Shown: positions 1 to 12,239, counted from the stretch's first letter. The stretch: DNA of 64,000 bases from Anomaloglossus baeobatrachus (GCF_048569485.1 NC_134357.1:234084735-234148734), one strand, 5' to 3'. The notes: a model not told the origin generated them from the letters alone. Translations and numbers: made by a program.

Positions 1-450
1 TTTCCAAAATGGGGTCACATGTGGGGATTGTCCACTGTTTCGGCATATCAGGGGCTCTCCAAATACAACATGGTGCGTCTCACAATTTCATCTAATTTTC
101 CGTTCAAAAAGTCATATGACGCACCTTCCCTTCGGAGCCCTGCCATGCGCCAGTAGTTTTCTGCCACATATGAGGTATCTGTGTGCTCGGAAGAAATTGC
201 ACAACAAATGTCAGGGTCCATTTCATCCTCCTCCCATTGGGAAAATGCAATATTTGAGTCTAAATTTGCATTTTTGTAGCAAAAACTAAAATGTTCATTT
301 TTTCCTTTCACATTGCTTTAGTTCCTGTGAAGCACCTGAAGGGTTAATGACCTTATGGAATGTGGTTTTGAGTAGCATGAGGGGTGCCGTTTTTGGAATG
401 GTGTCACTTTTGGGTGTTTTCTTTCACGTAGGCCCCTCAAAATCAAATCA
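1..450 (-). repeat. interspersed repeat, fragment of the family at 61247-63420
   Basis: Read on the minus strand, roughly 300-440 matches 61720-61870 by eye, including the phrases for 'aagtgacaccatt', 'ctcaaaaccacat' and 'cccttcaggtgcttcacag'. It is the same repeat family in opposite orientation at the two ends of the window. No coding potential is recognised. Confidence 0.6.
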
Positions 451-599
451 AATGTGATGCCCTGAGGCAGGAAATAGATGGGAAGGAGGTGACGTGGGGT
501 CAGCAGCACCGCGCTTGCGCAGAACGAAGGACGCCGAGGGGGAAAACGCGGTCCCGCAATTATGGGCAGTTGCTTGGTAATAAACATCACAGCACCGCC

Positions 600-962
600 C
601 ATAATCTAAAGCCTGCGCGCACGTCACCAGCGGTGACACTAGGCACAGTGCTCATCCACGAGAGATAGGTACTGGGCATGCGCGGGGCCCTGTGGAGCAC
701 TGGGCGGCGTCCACAGCTATGGAAATCAGCGATGGGGGACGGCCTAAAGCGGCAGGAAGCAGAATAACGGCCATCAGGCAGCCCGCCCCCGTGTCACATT
801 TACAGAATCTGAATACAAAAAGGTACCACTTTATAAAGTCTTTATTTTGGTCAGAAAGGGGGCACAATAATAACAGGGACCTTTCTAGAATGCAGCCCAG
901 GAGCTGCAGAGTGGGAAGCTTTTAGGTTTTGGGCGAAATTTCTGCTGACAGGTTCCCTTTAA
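600..962. repeat. GC-rich interspersed repeat ending in GGTTCCCTTTAA
   Basis: The stretch has a GC-rich left part and ends in ggttccctttaa, like the tract near 29551-29562. Such ends are typical of TTAA-targeting MITEs, but a matching left end was not found. No gene is seen. Confidence 0.3.
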
Positions 963-1038
963 TAGGAGAGTCATTGAAAACGATCTTGTCAGCCTTCCAG
1001 ACCTCCCGTAGAATGTCTTCTTTGTCTATAAAATAACC

Positions 1039-1130
1039 CTCCTCACAATATCCCATGCATGCTGCCCCCTCCTCACAGTGTCCCATGCATGCTGCCCCCT
1101 CCTCACAGTGTCCCATGCATGCTGCCCCTC
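1039..1130. repeat. 30 bp tandem repeat, three units
   Basis: Three consecutive 30 bp units begin 'cctcctcaca' and contain the palindromic 'catgcatg'. The unit length is a multiple of three, which keeps a short minus-strand frame open; this is not evidence of a gene. Confidence 0.7.
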
Positions 1131-1429
1131 TCCATGAGCTCCTAATGCTGCCTTCCTCTTTTCCATAAGGACACCTCCATGTTGCCCCACTCATGCTAAG
1201 ACCACCACACTAGCGCTTATGCGGAGACACCCCCCCCACACACACACACACTACCCCACTCTTGATATTGACTCCCCTACATTGCTCCACTCCATACTGA
1301 GCCCACACATGCTGACCCTTCTCCATAATGAGCTCCCAATGCTGCCCCCCTCTCATTCTGAGTCCTTACACTCCCACCCATCGATTTTGTCATTGCACTC
1401 TCTCAACCCTTGTCCCCTGTCTCTAGCAT

Positions 1430-4400
1430 TAGCCCCTATCTCCCACTACCCCAGCAGCAGCCTCTCTCCCCCCGCCTCCAGCACCAGCCTCAGCCTCTCT
1501 TCCCTCAGCCTCTCTCCCCCAGCATCAGCCTCTCTCCCCCCAGCCTCCCCCAGCATCAGCCTCTCTCCCCCCAGCCTCCGCCAGCATCAGCCTCACTCCC
1601 CAGTCTCCGCCAGCATCAGCCTCACTCCCCAGTTTCCGCCAGCATCAGCTTCTCTTCACCCAGCCTCCTCCGCCAGCATCAGCCTCTCTCCACCCAGCGT
1701 CCTCCGCCAGCATCAGCCTCTCTCCACCCAGCCTCCTCCAGCACCAGCCTCTCTCCAGCCATCATCCGCCAGCATCAGCCTCTCTCCACCCAGCCTCCTC
1801 CGCCAGCATCAGCCTCTCTCCACCCAGCCTCCTCCAGCACCAGCCTCTCTCCAGCCAGCCTCCAACATCAGCCTCTCTCCCACCAGCTTCACCCAGCATC
1901 AGCCTCTCTCCCGCCAGCTTCCCCCAGCATCAGCCTCTCTCCAGCCAGCCTCCACCAGCATCAGCCTCTCTCCCTCAGCATCAGCCTCTCTCCCCAGCAT
2001 CAGCCTCTCTCCTTCAGCATCAGCCTCTCTCCCCCAGCATCAGCCTCTCTCCCTCAGCATCAGCCTCTCTCCCCCAGCATCAGCCTCTCTCTTCCCTCAG
2101 CATCAGCCTCTCTCGCCCAGCCTCTATCTTCCCTCAGCATCAGCCTCTCTCCCCCAGTCTCGGCCTGCCCCAGTCTCTGCCTCCCTCCAGTCGTCTAACC
2201 TGCAGTATCAGCCTCTGCCTCCCTACAGCCTCCCCCCAGTATCAGCCTCTGCCTCCCTCCAGCCTCCCCCCCAGTATCAGCCTCTGCCTCCCTCTAGTCT
2301 CACCCCCAGTATCAGCCTCTGCCTCCCTTCAGCCTCCCCCCCGTATCAGCCTCTGCCTCCCTCCAGCCTCCCCCCCAGTATCAGCCTCTGCCTCCCCCCA
2401 GTATCAGCCTCTGCCTCCCTCCAGTCTCCCCCCAGTATCAGCCTCTGCCTCCCTCCAGCCTCCCCCCCAGTATCAGCCTATGCCTCCCTCCAGCCTCCCC
2501 CCAGCATCAGCCTCTCTCCCCCCAGCCTCCGCCAGCATCAGCCTCACTCCCCAGTTTCCGCCAGCATCAGCTTCTCTTCACCCAGCCTCCTCCGCCAGCA
2601 TCAGCCTCTCTCCACCCAGCGTCCTCCGCCAGCATCAGCCTCTCTCCACCCAGCCTCCTCCAGCACCAGCCTCTCTCCAGCCATCCTCCGCCAGCATCAG
2701 CCTCTCTCCACCCAGCCTCCTCTGCCAGCATCAGCCTCTCTCCACCCAGCCTCCTCCAGCACCAGCCTCTCTCCACCCAGCCTCCAACATCAGCCTCTCT
2801 CCCACCAGCTTCACCCAGCATCAGCCTCTCTCCCGCCAGCTTCCCCCAGCATCAGCCTCTCTCCAGCCAGCCTCCGCCAGCATCAGCCTCTCTCCCTCAG
2901 CATCAGCCTCTCTCCCCAGCATCAGCCTCTCTCCTTCAGCATCAGCCTCTCTCCCCCAGCATCAGCCTCTCTCCCTCAGCATCAGCCTCTCTCCCCCAGC
3001 ATCAGCCTCTCTCTTCCCTCAGCATCAGCCTCTCTCGCCCAGCCTCTATCTTCCCTCAGCATCAGCCTCTCTCCTCCAGTCTCAGCCTGCCCCAGTCTCT
3101 GCCTCCCTCCAGTTTAACCTGCAGTATCAGCCTCTGCCTCCAGCCTCCCCCCCAGTATCAGCCTCTGCCTCCCTCCAGCCTCCCCCCCAGTATCAGCCTC
3201 TGCCTCCCTTCAGCCTCCCCCCCGTATCAGCCTCTGCCTCCCTCCAGCCTCCCCCCCAGTATCAGCCTCTGCCTCCCCCCAGTATCAGCCTCTGCCTCCC
3301 TCCAGTCTCCCCCCAGTATCAGCCTCTGCCTCCCTCCAGCCTCCCCCCCAGTATCAGCCTATGCCTCCCTCCAGCCTCCCCCCCAGTATCAGCCTCTGCC
3401 TCCCCCCTAGTATCAGCCTCAGCCTCCCTCCAGCCTCCCCCCCAGTATCAGCCTCCCCTCCAGTATCAGCCTCTGCCTCCCTCCAGCCTCCCCCCCAGTA
3501 TCAGCCTCTGCCTCCCTCCAGCCTCCCCCCAGTATCAGCCGCTGCCTCCCTCCCAGTATCAGCCTCTGCCTCCCTCCAGCCTCCCCCCAGTATCAGCCTC
3601 TGCCTCCCTCCAGCCTCCCCCCCAGTATCAGCCTCTGCCTTGCTCCAGCCTCCCCCCCAGTATCAGCCTCTGCCTCCCCCCCAGTATCAGCCTCTGCCTC
3701 CCTCCAGCCTCCCCCTCAGTATCAGCCTCTGCCTCCCTCCAGCCTCCCCCTCAGTATCATCCTCTGCCTCCCTCAAGCCTCCCCCCAAGTATCCGCCTCT
3801 GCCTCCCTCAAGCCTCCCCCCAAGTATCAGCCTCTGCCTCCCTCCAGCCTCCCCCAGTATCAGCCTCTGCATCCCTCCAGCCTCCCCCCAGTATCAGCCT
3901 CCCTCCAGCCTCCCCCCAGTATCAGCCTCTGCCTTCCTCCAGCCTCCCCCCCAGTATCAGCCTCTGTCTCCCTCCAGCCTGTCCCCCAGTATCAGCCTCT
4001 GCCTTTCTCCAGCCTCTCCCCCAGTATCAGCCTCTGCCTCCCTCCAGCCTATCCCCCAGTATCAGCCTCTGCCTCCCTCCAGCCTCCCCCCAGTATCAGC
4101 CTCTGGATCCCTCCAGCCTCCCCCCAGTATCAGCCTCTGCCTCCCTCCAGCCTCCCCCTCAGTATCATCCTCTGCCTCCCTCAAGCCTCCCCCCAAGTAT
4201 CCGCCTCTGCCTCCCTCAAGCCTCCCCCCAAGTATCAGCCTCTGCCTCCCTCCAGCCTCCCCCAGTATCAGCCTCTGCATCCCTCCAGCCTCCCCCCAGT
4301 ATCAGCCTCAGCCTCCCTCCAGCCTCCCCCCAGTATCAGCCTCTGCCTTCCTCCAGCCTCCCCCCCAGTATCAGCCTCTGTCTCCCTCCAGCCTGTCCCC

Positions 4401-4880
4401 CAGTATCAGCCTCTGCCTTTCTCCAGCCTCTCCCCCAGTATCAGCCTCTGCCTCCCTCCAGCCTATCCCCCAGTATCAGCCTCTGCCTCCCTCCAGCCTC
4501 CCCCCAGTATCAGCCTCTGGATCCCTCCAGCCTCCCTCCCAGTATCAGCCTCTGGATCCCTGCAGCCTCCCCCCCAGTACCAGCCTCTGCCTCCCTCCAG
4601 TCTCCCCCCCCCAGTATCAGCCTCTGCCTCCCTCCAGCCTCCCCTCCAGTATCAGCCTCTGCCTCCCTCCAGCCTCCCCTCCAGTATCAGCCTCTGCCTC
4701 CCTCCAGCCTCCCCCCAGTATCAGTCTCTGCCTCCCTCCAGCCTCCCCCCCAATATCAGCCTCTGCCTCCCTCCAGCCTCCCCCCCAATATCAGCCTCTG
4801 CCTCCCTCCAGCCTCCCCCCAGTATCAGCCTCTGCCTCCCTCCAGCCTACCCCCAGTATCAGCCTCTGCCTGTCCCTTGT
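1430..4880. repeat. large CT-rich minisatellite
   Basis: Thousands of bases of short degenerate units come in two main variants: 'cagcatcagcctctctccc' in the left and middle parts, and 'cagtatcagcctctgcctc' with 'cctccagcctccccc' in the right part. There is higher-order duplication: a block around 1620-2160 recurs around 2550-3090, and a block around 3700-4100 recurs near 4120-4530. The plus strand is almost free of A-initial trinucleotides that make stops, so frames up to 806 codons stay open in several phases at once. The products would be Ser/Pro/Gln/Leu repeats. I read this as non-coding satellite DNA. Confidence 0.9.
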
Positions 4881-5189
4881 CCACTATCCTCACATTGTAG
4901 CCTCTGCCTGCCCCTCCCCCACTAACCTCACATTGCAGCCTCTGCCTGTCCCTCGTCCACTATCTTCACATTGCAGCCTCTGCTTGTCCCTCCCCCAGAA
5001 TCCTCACTTCACAGCACTGGAACTCTGCCAGCGGTTACCTGCTTTTGTGCCTCCCACCTCCTCTTGCTGCTGCCGCTCCTCCTACGGCGTCCGTCATCCT
5101 CCTGCTGCTGCTGGCTCCGGTGAGTGTTCTGTCCTCCGCGGCATCTGCAGCATTGGATGCCACAGCACGGAGCTGATTGGCGCGCCTCT

Positions 5190-5225
5190 GACCCCGGAAG
5201 TGCAGGCGCCGGCACTTCCGGGGTC
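5190..5225. repeat. short perfect inverted repeat
   Basis: Arms of 14 bp, gaccccggaagtgc and its complement, enclose an 8 bp GC-rich loop. It lies in a GC-rich stretch just right of the minisatellite. Function is unknown. Confidence 0.5.
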
Positions 5226-5805
5226 AATCGGTTCCCTGTGCCTGGCGGCGCCCACAGTTTATCTGTATTCGCGTCTTAAAGACGCAGATACAGATAAATG
5301 GAAGTGCGTCTCTCACCCCCACACACGGATTTAATAGACTGTCCAAAGGGGGAGAAGATGTAAAAAAAAAAAAATTATTTTTTTTGCAGCCAGAAAGTGC
5401 CACCCCCCCGCAACGTGGCGCCCCAGGCACGGGACCACGGGTGCCTAATGGTATATACGGCCCTGTCTGTCCGTGTTTGTCTCTGTCTGTCTGTCTCTGT
5501 CTGTTTCAATCTCCACCCACGATGGCACGCCCCCTTGCTTCACACGTGCCGCGTGGCTAATGGCAGCGATTGTTCGGTTCACCAGTTTTCAGTATACAGT
5601 CTCTAGGCACACAGTACCCACGGTAACGGGCACGAAATCTTGTTTGTGACACCAAGTTGACACGCCTGGGGCACTCGTTACCAGGCCGCTGTTGTGCTCT
5701 GGGATATCATGGCAGCAGGGCTCGGCTCCGTAACATCCTAAGATGATGGTGGGGATAATTTACAGGGAATATGTCATGATGCCACTTATGGTATGCGGCC
5801 AGATA

Positions 5806-7461
5806 CAGTTAGGTCCAGAAATATTTGGACAGTGACACAATTTTCGCGAGTTGGGCTCTGCATGCCACCACATTGGATTTGAAATGAAACCTCTACAACA
5901 GAATTCAAGTGCAGATTGTAACGTTTAATTTGAAGGTTTGAACAAAAATATCTGATAGAAATTGTAGGAATTGTACACATTTCTTTACAAACACTCCACA
6001 TTTTAGGAGGTCAAAAGTAATTGGACAAATAAACCAAACCCAAACAAAATATTTTTATTTTCAATATTTTGTTGCGAATCCTTTGGAGGCAATCACTGCC
6101 TTAAGTCTGGAACCCATGGACATCACCAAACGCTGGGTTTCCTCCTTCTTAGTGCTTTGCCAGGCCTTTACAGCCGCAGCCTTCAGGTCTTGCTTGTTTG
6201 TATGTCTTTCCGTCTTAAGTCTGGATTTGAGCAAGTGAAATGCATGCTCAATTGGGTTAAGATCTGGTGATTGACTTGGCCATTGCAGAATGTTCCACTT
6301 TTTTGCACTCATGAACTCCTGGGTAGCTTTGGCTGTATGCTTGGGGTCATTGTCCATCTGTACTATGAAGCGCCGTCCGATCAACTTTGCGGCATTTGGC
6401 TGAATCTGGGCTGAAAGTATATCCCGGTACACTTCAGAATTCATCCGGCTACTCTTGTCTGCTGTTATGTCATCAATAAACACAAGTGACCCAGTGCCAT
6501 TGAAAGCCATGCATGCCCATGTCATCACGTTGCCTCCACCATGTTTTACAGAGGATGTGGTGTGCCTTGGATTATGTGCCGTTCCCTTTCTTCTCCAAAC
6601 TTTTTTCTTCCCATCATTCTGGTACAGGTTGATCTTTGTCTCATCTGTCCATAGAATACTTTTCCAGAACTGAGCTGGCTTCATGAGGTGTTTTTCAGCA
6701 AATTTAACTCTGGCCTGTCTATTTTTGGAATTGATGAATGGTTTGCATCTATATGTGAACCCTTTGTATTTACTTTCATGGAGTCTTCTCTTTACTGTTG
6801 ACTTAGAGACAGATACACCTACTTCACTGAGAGTGTTCTGGACTTCAGTTGATGTTGTGAATGGGTTCTTCTTCACCTAAGAAAGTATGCGGCGATCATC
6901 CACCACTGTTGTCATCCGTGGACGCCCAGGCCTTTTTGAGTTCCCAAGCTCACCAGTCAATTCCTTTTTTCTCAGAATGTACCCGACTGTTGATTTTGCT
7001 ACTCCAAGCATGTCTGCTATCTCTCTGATGGATTTTTTCTTTTTTTTCAGCCTCAGGATGTTCTGCTTCACCTCAATTGAGAGTTCCTTAGACCCCATGT
7101 TGTCTGGTCACAGCAACAGCTTCCAAATGCAAAACCACACACCTGTAATCAACCCCAGACCTTTTAACTACTTCATTGATTACAGGTTAACGAGGGAGAC
7201 GCCTTCAGAGTTAATTGCAGCCCTTAGAGTCCCTTGTCCAATTACTTTTGGTCCCTTGAAAAAGAGGAGGCTATGCATTACAGAGCTATGATTCCTAAAT
7301 CCTTTCTCCGATTTGGATGTGAAAACTCTCATATTGCAGCTGGGAGTGTGCACTTTCAGCCCATATTATATATATATATAATTGTATTTCTGAACATGTT
7401 TTTGGAAACAGCTAAAATAACAAAACTTGTGTCACTGTCCAAATATTTCTGGCCCTGACTG
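5806..7461 (-). mobile_element. Tc1-like DNA transposon, copy 1
   Basis: The element is bounded by TA dinucleotides (5804-5805 and 7462-7463) with terminal inverted repeats beginning CAGTTAGGTCCAGAAATA on the left and the complement of CAGTCAGGGCCAGAAATA on the right. Its 1656 bp are nearly identical by eye to the copy at 27726-29377. The transposase lies on the minus strand and carries a stop, so this copy cannot make the full enzyme. It interrupts older LTR-derived sequence. Confidence 0.93.
6061..7098 (-). pseudogene. Tc1-like transposase with a premature stop
   Basis: Two abutting frames (7098-6877 and 6876-6061) share one reading phase and are separated by a single in-frame TAG at about residue 74. 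The intact copy at 27981-29018 has TTG (Leu) there. The N-terminal part has the helix-turn-helix region and the GRPR-type linker (KRPGRPRMT). The C-terminal part retains the DDE catalytic signatures ILWTDETKI, IVQMDNDPKHTA and SPDLNPIEHAF of the DD34E Tc1 group. The enzyme would cut and paste elements at TA sites. One nonsense change is the only clear lesion seen, so the inactivation looks recent. Confidence 0.92.
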
Positions 7462-9298
7462 TATGTGCCGCCGCTGCTATTCAGTTCCCTTGGGGTCGGT
7501 GGTGATGCAGCTTAGTTGGTATAGCTCTTCTCAGGTAAAGCTGGGCCCCAGGGCTGTTGGGAGTAGTAGTCTTTACAAATGATTGAGGACTTAACGTTGG
7601 GGTGCGGGACCGTGGACGCCGGAAATAACACAGGGGCCGCAGTTTCCTCTACCTTTTACTCGATGAAAGATGATACAGGCCCGGGAGACTAGTCCATCTA
7701 GTAACGGGGTTACGGTCAGCCTGGAAGCAATTTAGGGGATCCACCTAGCCGGGTGGGTTCAGAGGCCTTCCTTCTTGCGCTGTAAAGTGTGGGTCCATGC
7801 GGCTTGAAGCTACGCTGCGGCCCTATTCCTTTTGTACCGCCCCGCGCTCGGCTGCAGTCGAGCCGCTCGGATCCAGGCTCGTTTGGTGGGTGGCTCGAGC
7901 ACCTCTGGACCCGGGGGTCACGTCGTTCTGCAAGGGGGATGCTGGCGATCTCAATGGGGGTGGTTAGGTAGGTGTACGACCAGAGCCGCGTTTGAGTTCG
8001 TGACGAAACCAACAGGACGTGGTGAAGGTGCAGACATGACCGCTGCAGTTACAGGGGGCACCCGGGGGAGATGGTCGTGCAGCAAGTTGTTAACCCCTCC
8101 GTGGGCAAGGATGGTGGCCCCGGGACCCGTTTGGGGAGAGTAGTGGCTGGGCGGTGCGCAGCCGGATGGCACTGTTGTACTCACGATTATTGACACACAC
8201 AAGTCTCTGGTAAACAAAGTTACTGGTGGTCGGTGCCCTCAGCCAGCTGCTTCTGGTCCCCCACCCGGGTTGGTGGTCTTGGCCTTTCTCCTGCACCGTG
8301 TTGTGTTTGTGTAGACTGCCTGTGCTTCAGCAACGGGAGTCCGCTCCCCGCTTATGTATGTGTCGTGGAGTCCGTTTGCCCGCAGACGCTGGCCCGTGAG
8401 ATCTCTCTGCCTGTGCGGTGGCTTTCTATCCCCCTCAGTGGGCTGTTCTCTTCAGTCGGGACTTGGGATAGGAAAGGACCTAAAGTACAGACCTCAATCA
8501 GTAAATTCGACGTGGTCCAGTGGCTGCTGGGCCTCGTTCTGGGTCTGAGTACCCTCCTGGTGCTCCGGTTTTTAGTCAGTTCCCCGGTTCGGTACCGGCG
8601 GGCCACTACCCTGTCCCGGTCCCTTACGGTTCCACCTGGCCGTCTTCCCGGCTCCTGCAGGGTAAGGCCACCGCCTGCTTCCTAGCCAAGGTGTGCGGGC
8701 TACGACCCTCACACCTGTCAGTTTCCACTGCAGACCTGTCACCACAGGCCTGCTGCACTTGGACTCCAAACTCCACTGTTTCGTCTCTCAACTCAACTTA
8801 GCTTAACTTAACTGACTGTTTCTCCTGCCTCAGGCCCGCTGGACTCCTCGGTGGGCGTGGCCAACCGTCTGGCTTTGCCCCCTGGTGTGACCATTAAGCC
8901 CTAAGGGAGGTGACTAGGTTTTAATGTGGTTGGCTGCGGTTACCTTTTTAAGGGACAGGTGTTGTGCGGGGCCTATCTGTGACTACCTGGCTAGTCCAGG
9001 GCGTCACACTTTTGTTGGTACTGGTTCTCATAGCAGGCATCACAAGCCTTTTACTGATGCCGCTATTCTAGTCACGGCTCCTGGCTCTACTATGCTTTGC
9101 CCTGTCTGGTCCTCAGCGTTCAGCCCTGAGAAAGCTATGTCGCAGCTCCCTCTCAGAGACTGTCTTCTCTCCACTGCTCCTAACTTGTTCTGGTCTAGAG
9201 TTAGGACAGTGTTGACTGCAGATGCTACCTAGCATGGGGACCCCCCCTTGCTTCCAGGCATAGCATCACCACCTGTGAGGAGGGCAACGCTACCATGG

Positions 9299-9897
9299 TG
9301 TCATGATCCAAGCCAACTTTTCCCTGCTGCTGGTTACACCCAGCTCTGGCCTGGTCATGTCAGGGGTTAACTTCCCTTACCTCATTCTGGATCCCATGAC
9401 GCTATATATTGCCTCTCTACCTATGGCTCAGTGCCAGTGATATTTCTGCCTTGCAGCGTGTATACTGACTCTGGTGAGTGTTCCTGATCTATTCTGCCTC
9501 CCTGCTACTGTGTCCTGACTTTGACCCGCCCCCGTTTGTCTGCCTGGCCCAGCCCCTGACTTCCCTCTTCTGTCTGTTGTTTGTGTTTCCCTCTGCATAC
9601 CTGATCTCCCGTCTTCTGACTCGGTTCTGCTTTTTGACTTTGATATTGATCCTCCCTTTGCAGTAAATCGACTTTCCTGGCTAGACCCTGACTGTTTGAC
9701 TACCCTTTTGCCCCCTGGTGATTCGCCTGTTACAATTGCTGAAGTTACTCTTCTATACTACAGCTGCCTTTCCATTACAGTGTTTCTTTGTCTCTCCTTC
9801 ACTACTCTGCTGCCACCTAGTGGGGATTACGCTGTACTGTGTCTTACTAGCCTTTGTACAGCGAGACACGTGGCAACCGGACCACTGGGGTGCCACA
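9299..9897. mobile_element. probable LTR of a fossil LTR retroelement
   Basis: The stretch begins TGTCATGATCC and ends GGTGCCACA, followed by a TACCCCCCTAG tract that resembles a polypurine tract read on the other strand. The same kind of junction (CACA followed by TACCCCCC) is seen at the Gmr1-type element LTR at 18421. No coding region is attached and no target duplication was identified. It is a broken remnant and the limits are tentative. Confidence 0.35.
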
Positions 9898-10119
9898 TAC
9901 CCCCCTAGTTAAAGTCAGTACGCCCGAAGTGAGGAAACATTTTTCAAAAACAATACCAAAATATTAACAATTCAAGAATTACAAGTTTGAAAAATATAAA
10001 AATTACAAAAAAACGGTAAAGTAGTCATTGCAGCGCTCAGTCTTACGTCGCTGTCCAGATGTAGACAACAATACTGATGAGGGGGACCCGCCCCCAACTA
10101 ACCCCCAACGTAGGCTTTG

Positions 10120-10425
10120 GGCAGGCGACTCAAATCATCAAGTCATTTAGGACAACATTGGCTCATTCAGAGTTACTCAATGAACTTCTGGAGTGAGTTT
10201 GCTGCACTGAAAGTAAAGGGGATGAATATTGCACGCCCCAATTTTCAGTTTATTCTTTTTACAAAAGTTTAAAATAAGCAATAAATTTCGTTCAACTTCA
10301 CAATTGTGTCCACTTGTTGTTGATTATTCACCATAATATTAAAATTTTTATCTTTATGTTTGAAGCCTGAAATGTGGGAAAAGGTTGAAAAAGTCAAGGG
10401 GGCCTCGTACTTTCGCCAGGCACTG
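10120..10425 (-). mobile_element. Tc1-like transposon terminal fragment
   Basis: On the minus strand the sequence from 10425 begins CAGTGCCTGGCGAAAGTACG after a TA and runs through non-coding text typical of the 5' end of a second Tc1-like family ('ttcaggcttcaaacataaag', 'gcaaactcactccagaag'). No transposase remains. It is distinct from the family of copies 1 and 2. I recognise the family only from memory of vertebrate Tc1-like ends. Confidence 0.55.
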
Positions 10426-10490
10426 TATATATAGCACTTATGTACAAAGTCTAACATATATTTTTGTATTTAATGAATTCTGTGCTGCAG

Positions 10491-10505
10491 CCATTTATCT
10501 GAGAG
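10491..10505 (+). repeat. left target-site duplication of the PLE composite
   Basis: CCATTTATCTGAGAG here recurs at 26319-26333. Between the two lies the whole head-to-head PLE pair. The first C is ambiguous because copy B also ends in C, so the duplication is 14 or 15 bp. Confidence 0.8.
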
Positions 10506-10679
10506 TACACTAAGTGGACTCAACGTCCCAGGAATATTATCAGACAGTAAATAGTTCAATTATTCCAAATTATTAAATTTTTATTTAAGATTAAGGTAAC
10601 ATACCACCAACGTGCATATACAAGTATAAGTAATTGACCAAATCGGCCGCTTGCATATAAATACAGAGACAATGTGTAC
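10506..10679 (-). repeat. PLE terminal direct repeat (pseudo-LTR), 3' copy
   Basis: These 174 bp match 15404-15577 in the same orientation with only a few differences by eye (for example ggccgc against ggtcgc). Both copies begin tacactaagtgg and end gacaatgtgtac. Confidence 0.88.
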
Positions 10680-10907
10680 AATGAACATATACAGTTGTCA
10701 GAAATGAAGGTTCACATATAAGGGATGGAGTCAGAGCCCAAACTTATCTTTGGGACCACACACACACTGGTTCGGGCAGCGCCACATAGTATGGAAGGAA
10801 GATTTCAGTCCATATAATTCCAAAGAGGTATATAAAGGTGCTCTCCAACAATTCCCTTTTTATTGATGAAAGTGAGCCTTCAACTTCATTGAAAATAGAT
10901 TATCTCC

Positions 10908-10955
10908 ACCTCAACGCGTTTCCCCATACAAACACCGTATGGTTCATCAGGAGGC
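10908..10955 (-). ncRNA. hammerhead-like ribozyme core in PLE copy A
   Basis: On the minus strand, in order: stem I strand GCCTC, the conserved CTGATGA, a stem II hairpin with arms CCATAC and GTATGG around a GGTGTTT loop, then GAAA followed by the short palindrome ACGCGT, T, and GAGGT. GCCTC pairs with GAGGT (one G-U pair). The order fits a type I hammerhead with a minimal palindromic stem III, which in PLEs is thought to act as a dimer. The stem II closing pair would be A-G, a weak point. Hammerheads are established in PLEs of many animals; activity here is inferred. Confidence 0.7.
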
Positions 10956-11339
10956 TAAAAGATAAATGCACTATATCAGCAACCAAATCACTTGCAATAA
11001 GACAAACAATTTAAAAGAAGGGGCACCATATGTGGTATGGAACATATGATAATTTACGATAAGGTACTTGCCCAAAGAGATATAGTTTCAGATATGCAGG
11101 TCCATGGCGCCATCAGCAGGGATCCATAGCAGACAGACAATGCTGTAGGTATATTGCTGCCACAGTCCAGGGCGAGGCGTCATGGAGCTGCATATCACGG
11201 TGGATTTAAGTAGCCAGAAGCAGCTGGTTGTAATCAATCAATCATGCAAATATCGGCCTCCCTGCAGGTGCATATGTCCAGTGTATTGCGGGCATTATGC
11301 AAAGCCAGGGTCCGGCCCCACCAGTATACAAGGCCCCGC

Positions 11340-11640
11340 ATCGCCATTCATATCCCAGGCGCGCACGCCCAAGATCTCCCAGGCAACGCGCACGCCGAGA
11401 CGGAAGCCCAGCGGCGCCACAGTCAGCCGGTCAGTGCGCATGCCCGGGATCTCCCAGGCAACGCACATATACAGACGGCAGCCGAGCGACACCACACTAG
11501 TTCCAGGCGCGCATGCTCAGGAGTACTTGGCAGCGCGCATTCACAGATAGAGACCCGGCGGCGCCTATTCAAACACCAACGCGCATATCCGGGATCTCCT
11601 AGGCAACGCACGTACACACATTGGCGGTGCGCGAAGCCAC
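11340..11640 (-). repeat. degenerate tandem repeat in the PLE 3' region
   Basis: About five loose units of roughly 60 bp share 'gggatctcccaggcaacgc' or close variants and 'gcgcatgcc'. Copy B has the same block, cut by the Gmr1-type insertion. It includes the undisturbed site (around 11605-11625) for that insertion. Confidence 0.6.
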
Positions 11641-12239
11641 TCTAAGCCCAGTACAGCATGCGTAGGACCCCTCATGTAGAAGCACCATAGTTAGATAGAG
11701 TAGATTATATAATCCTACTAAGAAATTACCACCAAAATGCAGTAATAGATAATCCTCAACATTTCAGCAATTCGCTGCATTAATGCTTAGGATAGACACT
11801 TTAGAATACTTTTCCCAGGCAATTTGATGCTGGGCAATAATAGATATAGATAATATACTAAATTTCAGACAGATGCCATGACAATTCGGGTCCCCGCTTA
11901 CAACGCTAGGCGCAAAAATTATATATTTTTAGATTATAATATAATGATATATGACATGATATACTGTAGTGTAAATAAATTTAGCTTAAATTAACACCCA
12001 TTACTAATAGAGGGACAAAAAAATAATTAAATGAAAACATCCACTCCCAATTTTATCCACATATGCACCCAGACGTATCCCCCCTGTACCCATTGGGGGA
12101 GCACGTCTGGAGCAAATATCCCAGGGCAACAATTTCTATATGTATTGGCCATAAATATGGCTCCATCTCTCTAAAAAGAAGGGTCTTCCAAAGTAGGGCA
12201 TAGGGACTATTCAAAACAATTTAGGATTCCACTCAAACA

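Larger units (their letters stand above)
5410..9008 (-). mobile_element. fossil LTR-retroelement pieces, interrupted by a Tc1-like insertion
   Basis: On the minus strand the sequence starting at 9008 reads TGTGACGCCCTGG, the same start as 50229 and close to 45453. Homology to the 45453-46648 copy can be followed to about 7838, which suggests an LTR of roughly 1.2 kb. The remainder to 5410 is non-coding flank or another LTR-derived piece. A Tc1-like transposon (5806-7461) sits inside it. It is an old, broken copy with no protein frame recognised. Outer limits are approximate. Confidence 0.45.

Noticed and set aside
1219-5334. Long open frames of 632, 806 and 657 codons rich in Ser, Pro, Gln and Leu
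   Set aside because: They overlap in different phases across a short-unit minisatellite with no stops by composition; no splice sites, domain or codon bias support a gene.
7716-9232. Several 60-150 codon frames on both strands
   Set aside because: They fall in GC-rich fossil LTR sequence, overlap each other and show no recognisable domain.
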